The position numbers and the translations under genes were made by a program. Positions 1 through 6,273 of a DNA stretch of 8,169 nucleotides are shown piece by piece. The DNA is from an uncultured Candidatus Saccharibacteria bacterium. Its GTDB lineage: Bacteria > Patescibacteriota > Saccharimonadia > Saccharimonadales > Saccharimonadaceae. The stretch spans positions 1-8,169 of the forward strand of contig CAJZIB010000032.1 of NCBI GenBank assembly GCA_916049555.1, in the 5' to 3' direction. Positions within the stretch are counted from its first letter, which is position 1. Every line of letters begins with the position of its first letter. Below the pieces are notes generated by a model. That model was given only the letters and a program-made list of their open reading frames with translations. It had not been told where the DNA came from and did not search any database.

Positions 1-200
1 GCAAAAATGGAGAGGGTACAATTACCTTAAAATTTGACCCGACTAGTGACACGGCAATTTCCGCTAAACGTCAGGATGGTTCGGATTACGTAGTGGAGGG
101 GATAGATGAAAAAATCGAGAAAGTGGGCGTAATGCGCTTTATTGAAGATTTTACCCACGATTTTGAAATCCACAAGGGCGGGACCTGCTTCAAGAGATAG
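1..200 (+). CDS. C-terminal fragment of an unidentified protein
   Basis: An open frame enters from the left edge (first whole codon at position 3) and ends at a TAG at 198-200, giving the last 65 residues of a protein whose start lies outside. The fragment is soluble and rich in charged residues (Asp, Glu, Lys) with alternating hydrophobic positions. It contains a stretch reading VGVMRFIEDFTHDFEIH and ends GGTCFKR. I see no transmembrane segment, no sorting motif and no family signature that I recognise. The single cysteine is four residues from the C-terminus. The gene is convergent with mnmA, whose stop is about 107 bp away. The sequence and codon pattern look like real coding DNA, but no function can be assigned. 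Confidence 0.55.
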   Translation, partial: KNGEGTITLKFDPTSDTAISAKRQDGSDYVVEGIDEKIEKVGVMRFIEDFTHDFEIHKGGTCFKR

Positions 201-202
201 GG

Positions 203-282
203 TTTAACTTTAACTTTAACTTCTACTTTTACTTTTTAGTTTTACTTTTCTTTTACTTTGTAATTTTACTTTGTAGTTTTTT
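203..282. repeat. Degenerate T-rich hexanucleotide tract
   Basis: Between two convergent genes the plus strand reads as about thirteen imperfect units of 5-7 bases related to TTTAAC, TTTTAC or TTTGTA. The first three units (TTTAAC) are perfect and the rest drift. It contains almost no G and very little C. No stem-loop is visible, so it is not a classical intrinsic terminator for either neighbour, although transcripts of the plus-strand gene would be very U-rich here. It is probably a slippage-derived simple repeat. Confidence 0.6.
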
Positions 283-307
283 ATGTTAGTGACTTTTTCT
301 GATGGAA

Positions 308-1411
308 TTATTCAATAATACCACCACCCACACAGATGTCCCCAACATAGAATACTACAGATTGGCCGGCGGCGGGACGCTTGAATTCAGTGTCAAAGAC
401 AAGGATGGCAGTTTTAGTTGTATGGTCAATTTTTAGTAGAGCGGTTTGCAAGCTGGCGCGATGACGAATACGTACATCGACGTGGCTTGGCAAATTGACT
501 ATCTTTCCGGACTGATCAAAGAGTGGACGCAAAAATACATCTTTAAGTTTTAGTTCTTTAGTCCAGAGATCCGGATTATTGATATTACGCGAAACATAGA
601 CGATATTCTTGTTCATATCTTTATCGACAATATAATATGGCAGACCGCCGCTAAGACTTAAGCCGTGCCTTTGACCAATTGTATAGAAAATCGCACCCTC
701 ATGAGTGCCAACCACTTCCTGTGTTTCACGGTCTACGATTTCGCCAGGATTAACCTCAAAATATTCTTTGAGAAAGTCGCGAATCCCCACTTCCCCAACA
801 AAACAGACTCCCATTGATTCTTTTTTATAAGCATTGTCTAGGCCGGCCGCGGCAGCCATTTTTTTGACATCTGGTTTAAGAAAATTGCCTAATGGAAAGA
901 TAGTATGTTGTACTGCGTCTTCAGAGATGCGATAAAGAAAGTAGGTTTGGTCTTTATTTTCATCGACAGCCTTCAGGAGGTTTTTCAAATCAGTGCGTGC
1001 ATAATGTCCAGTTGCAATAAGGTCCGCCCCCTGTTCCTTGGCAACCTCATAAAACAATTTAAACTTGATCTCCTGGTTACACATAATGTCAGGATTTGGA
1101 GTGTTACCTTTTTTAAATTCAGAAAGCATGTAATCTACGACTTTTTGGTGGTATTCTTCCTCAAAATCAAAGATACGGAAGTCGAGATCAAGCTTAGTAG
1201 CCACCCGCTTAGCATCAGCAAGATCTTCCGCCCATGGGCACTTCATGCCAGGGAGGTTGCGCGACCAGTTTTTCATGTAGACGCCAACCACATTAAAGCC
1301 TGCATTTTTGAGAAGAAGGGCTGAAACAGAGGAATCTACACCGCCAGACATACCAACAAAGACCGTCTTTTTGGCATTCTCCTGCTTTTCGGCTTCGGTA
1401 TATTCCTGCAT
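308..1411 (-). CDS. mnmA: tRNA-specific 2-thiouridylase MnmA
   Basis: MnmA activates U34 of tRNA-Lys, tRNA-Glu and tRNA-Gln by adenylation and then inserts sulfur to make s2U34, in the cytoplasm. The 367 residues match the family length. Visible features are the PP-loop GMSGGVDSS (about residues 20-28), the tRNA-binding block NTPNPDIMCNQE with the first catalytic cysteine at about Cys111, GHYAR (135-139), DQTYFLY (154-160), the second cysteine in MGVCFVG at about Cys203, and TIGQRHGL before the C-terminal beta-barrel. The two cysteines correspond to the persulfide/disulfide pair known in E. coli MnmA (Cys102 and Cys199). The ATG at 1411 has an AAAGGA ribosome binding site about 4 bases upstream. 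The gene is last in its operon, 50 bp after a cysteine desulfurase that is its likely sulfur donor. No hairpin terminator is seen after the TAA. Confidence 0.96.
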   Translation of the reverse strand: MQEYTEAEKQENAKKTVFVGMSGGVDSSVSALLLKNAGFNVVGVYMKNWSRNLPGMKCPWAEDLADAKRVATKLDLDFRIFDFEEEYHQKVVDYMLSEFKKGNTPNPDIMCNQEIKFKLFYEVAKEQGADLIATGHYARTDLKNLLKAVDENKDQTYFLYRISEDAVQHTIFPLGNFLKPDVKKMAAAAGLDNAYKKESMGVCFVGEVGIRDFLKEYFEVNPGEIVDRETQEVVGTHEGAIFYTIGQRHGLSLSGGLPYYIVDKDMNKNIVYVSRNINNPDLWTKELKLKDVFLRPLFDQSGKIVNLPSHVDVRIRHRASLQTALLKIDHTTKTAILVFDTEFKRPAAGQSVVFYVGDICVGGGIIE

Positions 1412-1461
1412 ACTTTCCTTTCTTAATTTTTATCCATTTTTAGATTTTTAAATATTCACTT

Positions 1462-2682
1462 TTAATCTATTAGCTTCAGGCGTCTTGCTTCCAAGTTGAC
1501 TACTTCAGCAAGATTATCGGCAGCCGTTTTAATATCTTCGAGGGTAGTATCTTTACCGAGAGTAATGCGGAGAGAGCCAGCGATTTCTGAATCCGACAAC
1601 CCAATAGCTGAAAGGACGTGAGATTTTTGCCCCTTGGAGGCAGCACAGGCGGCACCGGTGGAAACATAAATGCCGCGGTCTTCTAATTTAAAAATTAAAC
1701 GCTCAGCATCAAACCCATCAAAGCAGACCGGAATGAAGTTTGCCAGTTGGTGTTTCGGATTCCCCAGCCAGAGTGGAGTAATTTTGGATTTTTGTTCAAT
1801 AATTTCACGAAAAGTTTTAGCTAAGACTTGATACTGTTTACGACTACTTACGAGATGCTTTTTTGCGAGTTCACTGGCGACTGAGAAGCCGACGAGATTT
1901 GGCACATTCTCAGTACCGGAACGTAGTCCCATTTCCTGTCCACCACCAAAAGTGATGGGAGAGAGTTTAATCCCGCGCGCGACATAGAGCGCTCCGATTC
2001 CCTTTGGCCCATAAACCTTTGCCGCATTGATCGTTAACAGATCAACGCCGAGCCTAGCAACTGAGAGATCAATTAAGTTCATTGCCTGAGAGGCGTCGGA
2101 GTGAAGATAGATCGGGGTGAGATTTTTAGTTTTTAGACGCTGGTCGCGAACCTCTTGCAAAATGCGGCTAATGTCCGAGAGCGGCTGAATGGTGCCCAGC
2201 TCATTATTAGCTAGCGCAACAGAGATTAGAACCGTGTTATCTTTTATTTTTGATTTAAGATCTTCTAGATCAATCAGACCAGAACGATCAACTTTTATTT
2301 TCTCGTAGTCACATGAGAGATTTTTGGCAGATTCACGCACGGCTGCATGCTCGGTTTCAAGAATTAGACAATGAGCGATTTGATAATTTCGCAAGACCGT
2401 GAAGGCAAGATTAATTGATTCTGTGGCGCCGGCAGTAATGGCTAGATCTGGAGATTTGGCACCGATGGAATTAGCTAGGACGGCTTTTCTCGCTTCATAT
2501 TCTTCCCTAATATGTTTGGCTGGGAGATAGGAGGCGGAAGGATTATAGAACTTTTCCGTAAAATAAGGTTGCATAGCGGAAAGCACCCGCACATCGACTG
2601 GCGTGGCGGCAGCATAATCAAGATAAATCTGTTTTATTTGTTTGGGAGTATTTTCTAAGCCTAATTCCATAATGTTTTCCAT
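1462..2682 (-). CDS. Class I cysteine desulfurase (IscS/NifS/YrvO type)
   Basis: This PLP-dependent enzyme takes sulfur from L-cysteine as an enzyme persulfide, releasing alanine. Visible features are YLDYAAATP (20-28), the PLP-phosphate loop ITAGATES (82-89), TEHAAV with the ring-stacking His112, NNELGTIQP (159-167), HSDASQ (194-199), the Schiff-base lysine at about Lys222 in INAAKVYGPKGIG, RSGTEN (254-259), and the mobile loop STGAACAAS with the catalytic Cys346. The cysteine loop and the 406-residue length fit the IscS/NifS class and not SufS. The residue just before the lysine is alanine where IscS and NifS have histidine. The gene lies directly before mnmA, as yrvO does in Bacillus subtilis, so supplying MnmA is the best guess; no IscU scaffold is in the window. 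The start at 2682 has a GGAAAG about 13 bases upstream. A second ATG four codons in (2670), with GGAAAA 4 bases upstream, is an equally reasonable start. Confidence 0.93.
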   Translation of the reverse strand: MENIMELGLENTPKQIKQIYLDYAAATPVDVRVLSAMQPYFTEKFYNPSASYLPAKHIREEYEARKAVLANSIGAKSPDLAITAGATESINLAFTVLRNYQIAHCLILETEHAAVRESAKNLSCDYEKIKVDRSGLIDLEDLKSKIKDNTVLISVALANNELGTIQPLSDISRILQEVRDQRLKTKNLTPIYLHSDASQAMNLIDLSVARLGVDLLTINAAKVYGPKGIGALYVARGIKLSPITFGGGQEMGLRSGTENVPNLVGFSVASELAKKHLVSSRKQYQVLAKTFREIIEQKSKITPLWLGNPKHQLANFIPVCFDGFDAERLIFKLEDRGIYVSTGAACAASKGQKSHVLSAIGLSDSEIAGSLRITLGKDTTLEDIKTAADNLAEVVNLEARRLKLID

Positions 2683-2707
2683 TTTTTAAATTTATCTTTC
2701 CAACTAT

Positions 2708-3466
2708 TTAGATACCGAACAAGGTCTCCGTGTTGGCTGAGGTAATTTTAGCAATTTCAGCTTGAGGAAGATTCATTTTTTCCGCTAGCCAGTTTGCAAT
2801 GTCTTTAATATGACTAGGGTCATTAGTTTCGCCACGAAATGGAACCGGAGCTAAAAATGGCGCGTCAGTTTCGAGTAGGATACGGTCTAGCGGAGGCATC
2901 GGAAGGGTGGAATAGGTTGCAATACCATTCACGCCAATATAAAAACCGCGGTCGAGAGATTTTTTTAAATTCTTTTTATTGTCGGTAAATGAGTGAACTA
3001 CGCCACGAATTTCCTGACCGCTAAAATTATCAAGTACAGCAAAGAAATCATCAAAGGCTTCGCGCACATGAAAGATCAGTGGAAGATTGGAACGGACTGC
3101 GAGGTCAAGCATCTCTTCAAGTAATTTAATTTGAGCGTCGCGCGCATCCCGTCCGTAATGATAATCCAGACCGACTTCACCAATGGCAATTGGTGGTTTT
3201 TCTAGCTTTAAAAAATCTACAACTGGCCTTGCATTTTCACATTCGGATGGATGGATACCATAGGACCAGAAAAGCTGGTAGTTTGGATTTTGCAATACAA
3301 ACTGAGCGGCATTTAGGGAATCCTGGTGATCAGTGCCGATACAGACAATTTTCTGCACCTGATTTTCGATAGCTTTTTTAAGAAGCTCGGGCTGCTTTCC
3401 TGACGCAAAAAAGTCTTGGTCATGTAGATGACAGTGTGAATCGATGAGATATGCCTGTTCCACCAC
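2708..3466 (-). CDS. tatD: TatD-family metal-dependent hydrolase (DNase/exonuclease)
   Basis: A TIM-barrel amidohydrolase-fold protein. Characterised TatD proteins have metal-dependent DNase or 3'-5' exonuclease activity, but the substrate here is unproven. All metal-ligand motifs are present: the HxH pair in IDSHCHLH (His11, His13), GIHP (about His72), GEVGLDYHY (Glu97), FHVRE (His133), VVHSFTDN (His158) and LLETDAPFLAP (Asp201). At 252 residues it is slightly short. The stretch between GVNGIATYS and LDRILLETD seems roughly eight residues shorter than in typical homologues. The start is GTG at 3466, followed at once by another GTG (3463). The first is favoured because AGGA lies 7 bases upstream. 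That AGGA overlaps the typA stop codon, implying translational coupling. The desulfurase gene follows after 25 bp. Confidence 0.93.
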   Translation of the reverse strand: MVEQAYLIDSHCHLHDQDFFASGKQPELLKKAIENQVQKIVCIGTDHQDSLNAAQFVLQNPNYQLFWSYGIHPSECENARPVVDFLKLEKPPIAIGEVGLDYHYGRDARDAQIKLLEEMLDLAVRSNLPLIFHVREAFDDFFAVLDNFSGQEIRGVVHSFTDNKKNLKKSLDRGFYIGVNGIATYSTLPMPPLDRILLETDAPFLAPVPFRGETNDPSHIKDIANWLAEKMNLPQAEIAKITSANTETLFGI

Positions 3467-3478
3467 GGTTTTTTCCTA
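3466..3478 (-). promoter_or_regulatory. tatD ribosome binding site overlapping the typA stop
   Basis: On the minus strand the typA TAG stop (3478-3476) shares two bases with an AGGA Shine-Dalgarno (3477-3474), which is followed after 7 bases by the GTG start of tatD. A ribosome ending typA therefore sits on the tatD initiation site. This supports stop-start coupling and fixes the GTG at 3466 as the likely start. Confidence 0.7.
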
Positions 3479-5317
3479 GTTAGATTTAGCTTCGCGCTTT
3501 CGCTTAATTGGGTCAAGTTGACGCTTCCTTAAGCGTAGACTCTTTGGAGTGACTTCAAGCAACTCATCGTCAAGAAGGAAGTCAAGACATTGCTCGAGGC
3601 TGAGATTGGTGTAAGGAGTGAGCTGGATGGCACCATCGGAAGCGTGGGTGCGCATATTGGTGAGCTGTTTTTCACGACAAACATTGAGGTCGATGTCATC
3701 TTTCTTGTTAGAAAGGCCAACAATCATTCCCTGATAGACTGGGACCTGTGGAGGGATAAAGAGAATACCACGAGCCTGCGCCATATCGAGTGCATAGGCA
3801 GTAGAAGTGCCAGACTCAAAAGAAATCAACACACCATTACGTTCTGGTTTATATTTACTTTCAATCTCACGATAGCCTTTTGGAATAGAAGACATCAAGA
3901 CGGTTCCCTTTGTGGCGGTCATCAACTGGTTGCGAAGACCAATCAGTGCAGCGGTGGAGATTTCATAAGTGAAGCGAGTGGCACCAGTAGAAGTAAGCTC
4001 CTGGCTGATGAGTTCTGCTTTGCGAATTCCTAATTCCTGAGAAACAGCGCCCACGTATTCTGGAGAAACTTCGATCGTAAGATCTTCGAATGGTTCACAT
4101 TTTTTACCATCAATTTCTTTATAGACTACTTCTGGACGGCCAGCTTCGAGCTCATACCCTTCACGACGCATAGTTTCAATCAAAACTGAAAGATGTAACT
4201 CACCACGACCGGAAACCTTATAGCCAAGACCATCCTGAGCAATTTTAAGTGCGATGTTCGTCTCAAGTTCTTTATGAAGGCGGTCGGAAATTTGCCTGGA
4301 GGTGGTGAATTCACCTTCCTTACCCTTGAGCGGGCTGGTGTTAGGACCGATATAAATACTGAGAGTTGGTGGCTCAAGCTCGATGGTTGGGAGAGCTTCT
4401 GGGTTGTCGCCAGTAGCAATAGTATCTCCAATATTGGCGTCCGCAATACCAGTTACAGCAACGATGTCGCCGGCAAATGCTTCCTGAACCTCTTCCTTAC
4501 CAAGACCACGATAGACATAGAGGCGGTCAATTTTAGCATTTTCAGAAGTGACTTTTGGCTCACCATTTTCGAAAGTCGTCTTCATTACCTTCACGGACTG
4601 GCCGTGCTTGATTTTGCCACGATGAATCTTACCGATGGCGTATTTACCGAGATAATTATCAGCAGCAAGAGAGGCGACAAGAAGTTGCAGACCCTTGCTC
4701 TCGTCGGCATCGATTTTTGGAGATGGCATATCATTAATAATGGATTCAAAGATGACATGGAGATTTTCATCAAGATCAGTAGTTTTTCCAGCCTTACCAT
4801 CACGGGCAACGGCGTAATAAATTGGGTAGTTGAGCTGAGATTCATCTGTTGCAAGTTCCAAGAAGAGATCAGAAATCTCATCCTTAACTTCCTCAATGCG
4901 AGCAGCTGGCTTATCAATTTTATTAATGATAACAACTGGCTTTAATTTGAGATCGAGCGCCTTTTTTAGAACGAATTTAGTCTGTGGCATTGGACCTTCC
5001 TGAGCATCAACTATAAGAAGCACGCCGTCCGCCATATTGAGGGTACGTTCGACTTCACCAGAAAAGTCGGCGTGGCCTGGGGTATCGATAATATTGATTT
5101 TATAGCCATTATAGTGCACGGAAGTCTGTTTGGCGGTAATAGTAATACCGCGCTCGTGTTCCTGATCACCAGAGTCCATAATGAGGGTCTGGTTCATTTC
5201 CGCCTGATTATCGCGGAAGGTGTTTGATTGTTTTAGCAAAGCATCAACTAGTGTTGTTTTACCGTGGTCAACGTGCGCAATAATCGCAACGTTGCGAATT
5301 TGTTCCTTATTCTCCAT
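3476..5317 (-). CDS. typA: Ribosome-associated translational GTPase TypA/BipA
   Basis: TypA/BipA is an EF-G-like GTPase that binds the 70S ribosome and supports 50S assembly and growth under cold or other stress. The 613 residues match the family. Visible features are the G1 loop AHVDHGKT (14-21), G2 in ERGITI (56-61), G3 DTPGHADF (79-86), the family-typical EGPMPQTKFVL (108-118) and G4 NKID (133-136). Then come the EF-Tu-like domain 2, the EF-G-like domains, and the BipA-specific C-terminal domain containing GVLISFESG, QGMIVG, REKQLTNMR and TPKSLRLRKRQLD. The G5 position, usually an SA pair, reads AVARDG here (about 170-175), so the conserved serine appears replaced. The ATG at 5317 has AAAGGG about 8 bases upstream. 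It is the first gene of the typA-tatD-desulfurase-mnmA operon and lies downstream of a predicted extended -10 promoter. Confidence 0.97.
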   Translation of the reverse strand: MENKEQIRNVAIIAHVDHGKTTLVDALLKQSNTFRDNQAEMNQTLIMDSGDQEHERGITITAKQTSVHYNGYKINIIDTPGHADFSGEVERTLNMADGVLLIVDAQEGPMPQTKFVLKKALDLKLKPVVIINKIDKPAARIEEVKDEISDLFLELATDESQLNYPIYYAVARDGKAGKTTDLDENLHVIFESIINDMPSPKIDADESKGLQLLVASLAADNYLGKYAIGKIHRGKIKHGQSVKVMKTTFENGEPKVTSENAKIDRLYVYRGLGKEEVQEAFAGDIVAVTGIADANIGDTIATGDNPEALPTIELEPPTLSIYIGPNTSPLKGKEGEFTTSRQISDRLHKELETNIALKIAQDGLGYKVSGRGELHLSVLIETMRREGYELEAGRPEVVYKEIDGKKCEPFEDLTIEVSPEYVGAVSQELGIRKAELISQELTSTGATRFTYEISTAALIGLRNQLMTATKGTVLMSSIPKGYREIESKYKPERNGVLISFESGTSTAYALDMAQARGILFIPPQVPVYQGMIVGLSNKKDDIDLNVCREKQLTNMRTHASDGAIQLTPYTNLSLEQCLDFLLDDELLEVTPKSLRLRKRQLDPIKRKREAKSN

Positions 5318-5395
5318 AGATTCGCCCTTTTATTACCACAAAATATCAACTTAAATATCAGTTTGTGATAAGAATATTAATATTAAATTTGATTT

Positions 5396-5404
5396 ATCAT
5401 AGCA
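5396..5404 (-). promoter_or_regulatory. Predicted extended -10 promoter of the typA operon
   Basis: On the minus strand this reads TGC followed by TATGAT, an extended -10 element. It lies about 80 bases upstream of the typA ATG and downstream of the tRNA terminator. No good -35 hexamer sits at 16-18 bp spacing, which is acceptable for a TGn-type promoter. Transcription would start near 5389, leaving a leader of roughly 70 bases. That leader is AT-rich and I see no clear riboswitch or hairpin in it. Confidence 0.4.
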
Positions 5405-5443
5405 TATTTTGCGGTTTTTCGATAGGATAAGCGGAATTTAGCA

Positions 5444-5474
5444 CAAAAAAACAGCCTCGCGGCTGTGTTTTTTT
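5444..5474. terminator. Bidirectional intrinsic terminator after tRNA-Lys
   Basis: A stem pairs ACAGCC (5451-5456) with GGCTGT (5461-5466) around a TCGC loop. Seven A flank it on the left (5445-5451) and seven T on the right (5468-5474), so either strand gives a hairpin followed by a U run. Its main role is probably to end the minus-strand tRNA-Lys transcript, whose 3' end is about 10 bases upstream, which separates the tRNA from the typA operon. Confidence 0.8.
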
Positions 5475-5482
5475 CAAAATTC

Positions 5483-5559
5483 TGGTGAGTCGGGAGGGGC
5501 TCGAACCCTCGACACCGGGCTTAAAAGGCCCGTGCTCTAACCAACTGAGCTACCGACCC
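5483..5559 (-). tRNA. tRNA-Lys (anticodon UUU), CCA encoded
   Basis: The minus strand folds into a full cloverleaf. It has an acceptor stem GGGTCGG/CCGACTC (one G-U pair), a D arm GCTC/GAGC, an anticodon stem CGGGC/GCCCG with loop CTTTTAA, a 5-base variable loop and a T arm GAGGG/CCCTC with loop TTCGAGC. The anticodon TTT (5525-5523) reads AAA and AAG lysine codons. The discriminator is A (5486), followed by a genome-encoded CCA (5485-5483), so the mature end does not have to be added. U34 of this tRNA is a known class of MnmA substrate, and mnmA is encoded about 4 kb downstream on the same strand. It has its own promoter and terminator. Confidence 0.97.
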
Positions 5560-5572
5560 AGAAGTCTTTTGT

Positions 5573-5601
5573 ATTATACCGCCATTTTCCGGTTTTGGCA
5601 A
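5573..5601 (-). promoter_or_regulatory. Strong sigma70-type promoter for tRNA-Lys
   Basis: On the minus strand a TTGCCA -35 box (5601-5596), a 17-base spacer and a perfect TATAAT -10 box (5578-5573) end about 13 bases before the tRNA 5' base at 5559. Box sequences, spacing and position all agree with a housekeeping promoter. The -35 box lies only 6 bases past the stop codon of the upstream membrane-protein gene. Confidence 0.85.
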
Positions 5602-5607
5602 TATTTT

Positions 5608-6237
5608 TTATTTTTTCTTCTTATCTTCAACAATTTCAGCTTCCTTAATATCCTCAGTGAGATATTGCTTGGCAGCCTTCATGTTTTTAGCAAAATCTTT
5701 AACATGCTTCTTTAAGATGAAAACATTAATTAAATCAGACACGCCATACACCACTAACATAATTCCGACAATCATGATAGCAACTGCAGTGGAGGTGATT
5801 GGCTGGAAGATAATCACACAGCCCGAGACAACTGAAATAAGGTTCATTAAAATTGAAGCCGTAAAGGCGGAGTTGGAGATTTCACGCAAGGCAAGAGTCA
5901 TGCGGATTTTGGTCAAGCTGGAAATGACAACATAAAAGCCAATGGCGATTGGAATAATACTGAGTACGCCAGGGTTGGTTAGAATAATCAAGCCGAGTAG
6001 GATAATAAAGGAGCCGAAGACAGTTCCGGAGAGGAGGCCAGTTTGACGCTTGCCGGCGAGATCGGCACTAATCATGCTAATGCCAGCCGAGATGAGTGCG
6101 ATAATAAAAATCCAACGCGTAATTTCAAGACTTAGAGCTGGAAAGAGGGCAAGAAAAGATCCGACACAAATCATCAGGATGGTAGTACTGATTGCTGCAT
6201 TGAGGAAGCTATTAATTTTATTAGTTAGATTTTGCAT
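5608..6237 (-). CDS. HdeD/DUF308-family integral membrane protein
   Basis: A 209-residue polytopic inner-membrane protein with about six predicted helices: residues 12-33, 39-58, 66-86, 90-110, 122-144 and 150-175. The tail from 176 to 209 is highly charged, ends in a run of lysines and is likely cytoplasmic. Paired helices with Gly-rich motifs such as IVGIMLVVYGVSDLINVF are characteristic of the DUF308 repeat seen in HdeD, which in E. coli is linked to acid resistance. The role here is unknown, and acid stress should not be assumed. The ATG at 6237 has a GGAG 5 bases upstream, which fixes the start. The gene follows the repeat-protein gene by 36 bp and has its own extended -10 in that gap, so it may be transcribed separately or together with it. 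The stop is TAA; the tRNA-Lys promoter starts 6 bases further on. Confidence 0.8.
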   Translation of the reverse strand: MQNLTNKINSFLNAAISTTILMICVGSFLALFPALSLEITRWIFIIALISAGISMISADLAGKRQTGLLSGTVFGSFIILLGLIILTNPGVLSIIPIAIGFYVVISSLTKIRMTLALREISNSAFTASILMNLISVVSGCVIIFQPITSTAVAIMIVGIMLVVYGVSDLINVFILKKHVKDFAKNMKAAKQYLTEDIKEAEIVEDKKKK

Positions 6238-6261
6238 AAATGCTCCAAATTACTTTTAATA

Positions 6262-6270
6262 AGTATACCA
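6262..6270 (-). promoter_or_regulatory. Predicted extended -10 promoter for the HdeD-like gene
   Basis: In the gap between the repeat-protein stop and the membrane-protein start the minus strand reads TGG then TATACT, an extended -10 element. A TTCACA -35-like hexamer (6288-6283) sits at a short 15-base spacing inside the end of the upstream gene. Initiation near 6255 would leave a leader of about 17 bases carrying the GGAG ribosome binding site. Confidence 0.4.
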
Positions 6271-6273
6271 TAA

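Noticed and set aside
4274..4945. A 223-codon plus-strand ORF opposite typA, and shorter ones at 905-1324 and 3590-4033
   Set aside because: They lie antisense to highly conserved genes, have no recognisable domains and are typical shadow frames.
5318..5395. Riboswitch or leader attenuator before typA
   Set aside because: The leader is AT-rich, with no stable stem, no recognisable aptamer core and no second terminator.
5485..5715. Plus-strand ORF starting MSREGLEPSTPGLKGPCSNQ
   Set aside because: It is the antisense translation of the tRNA-Lys gene, a well-known spurious protein pattern, running on into the antisense of the membrane-protein gene.
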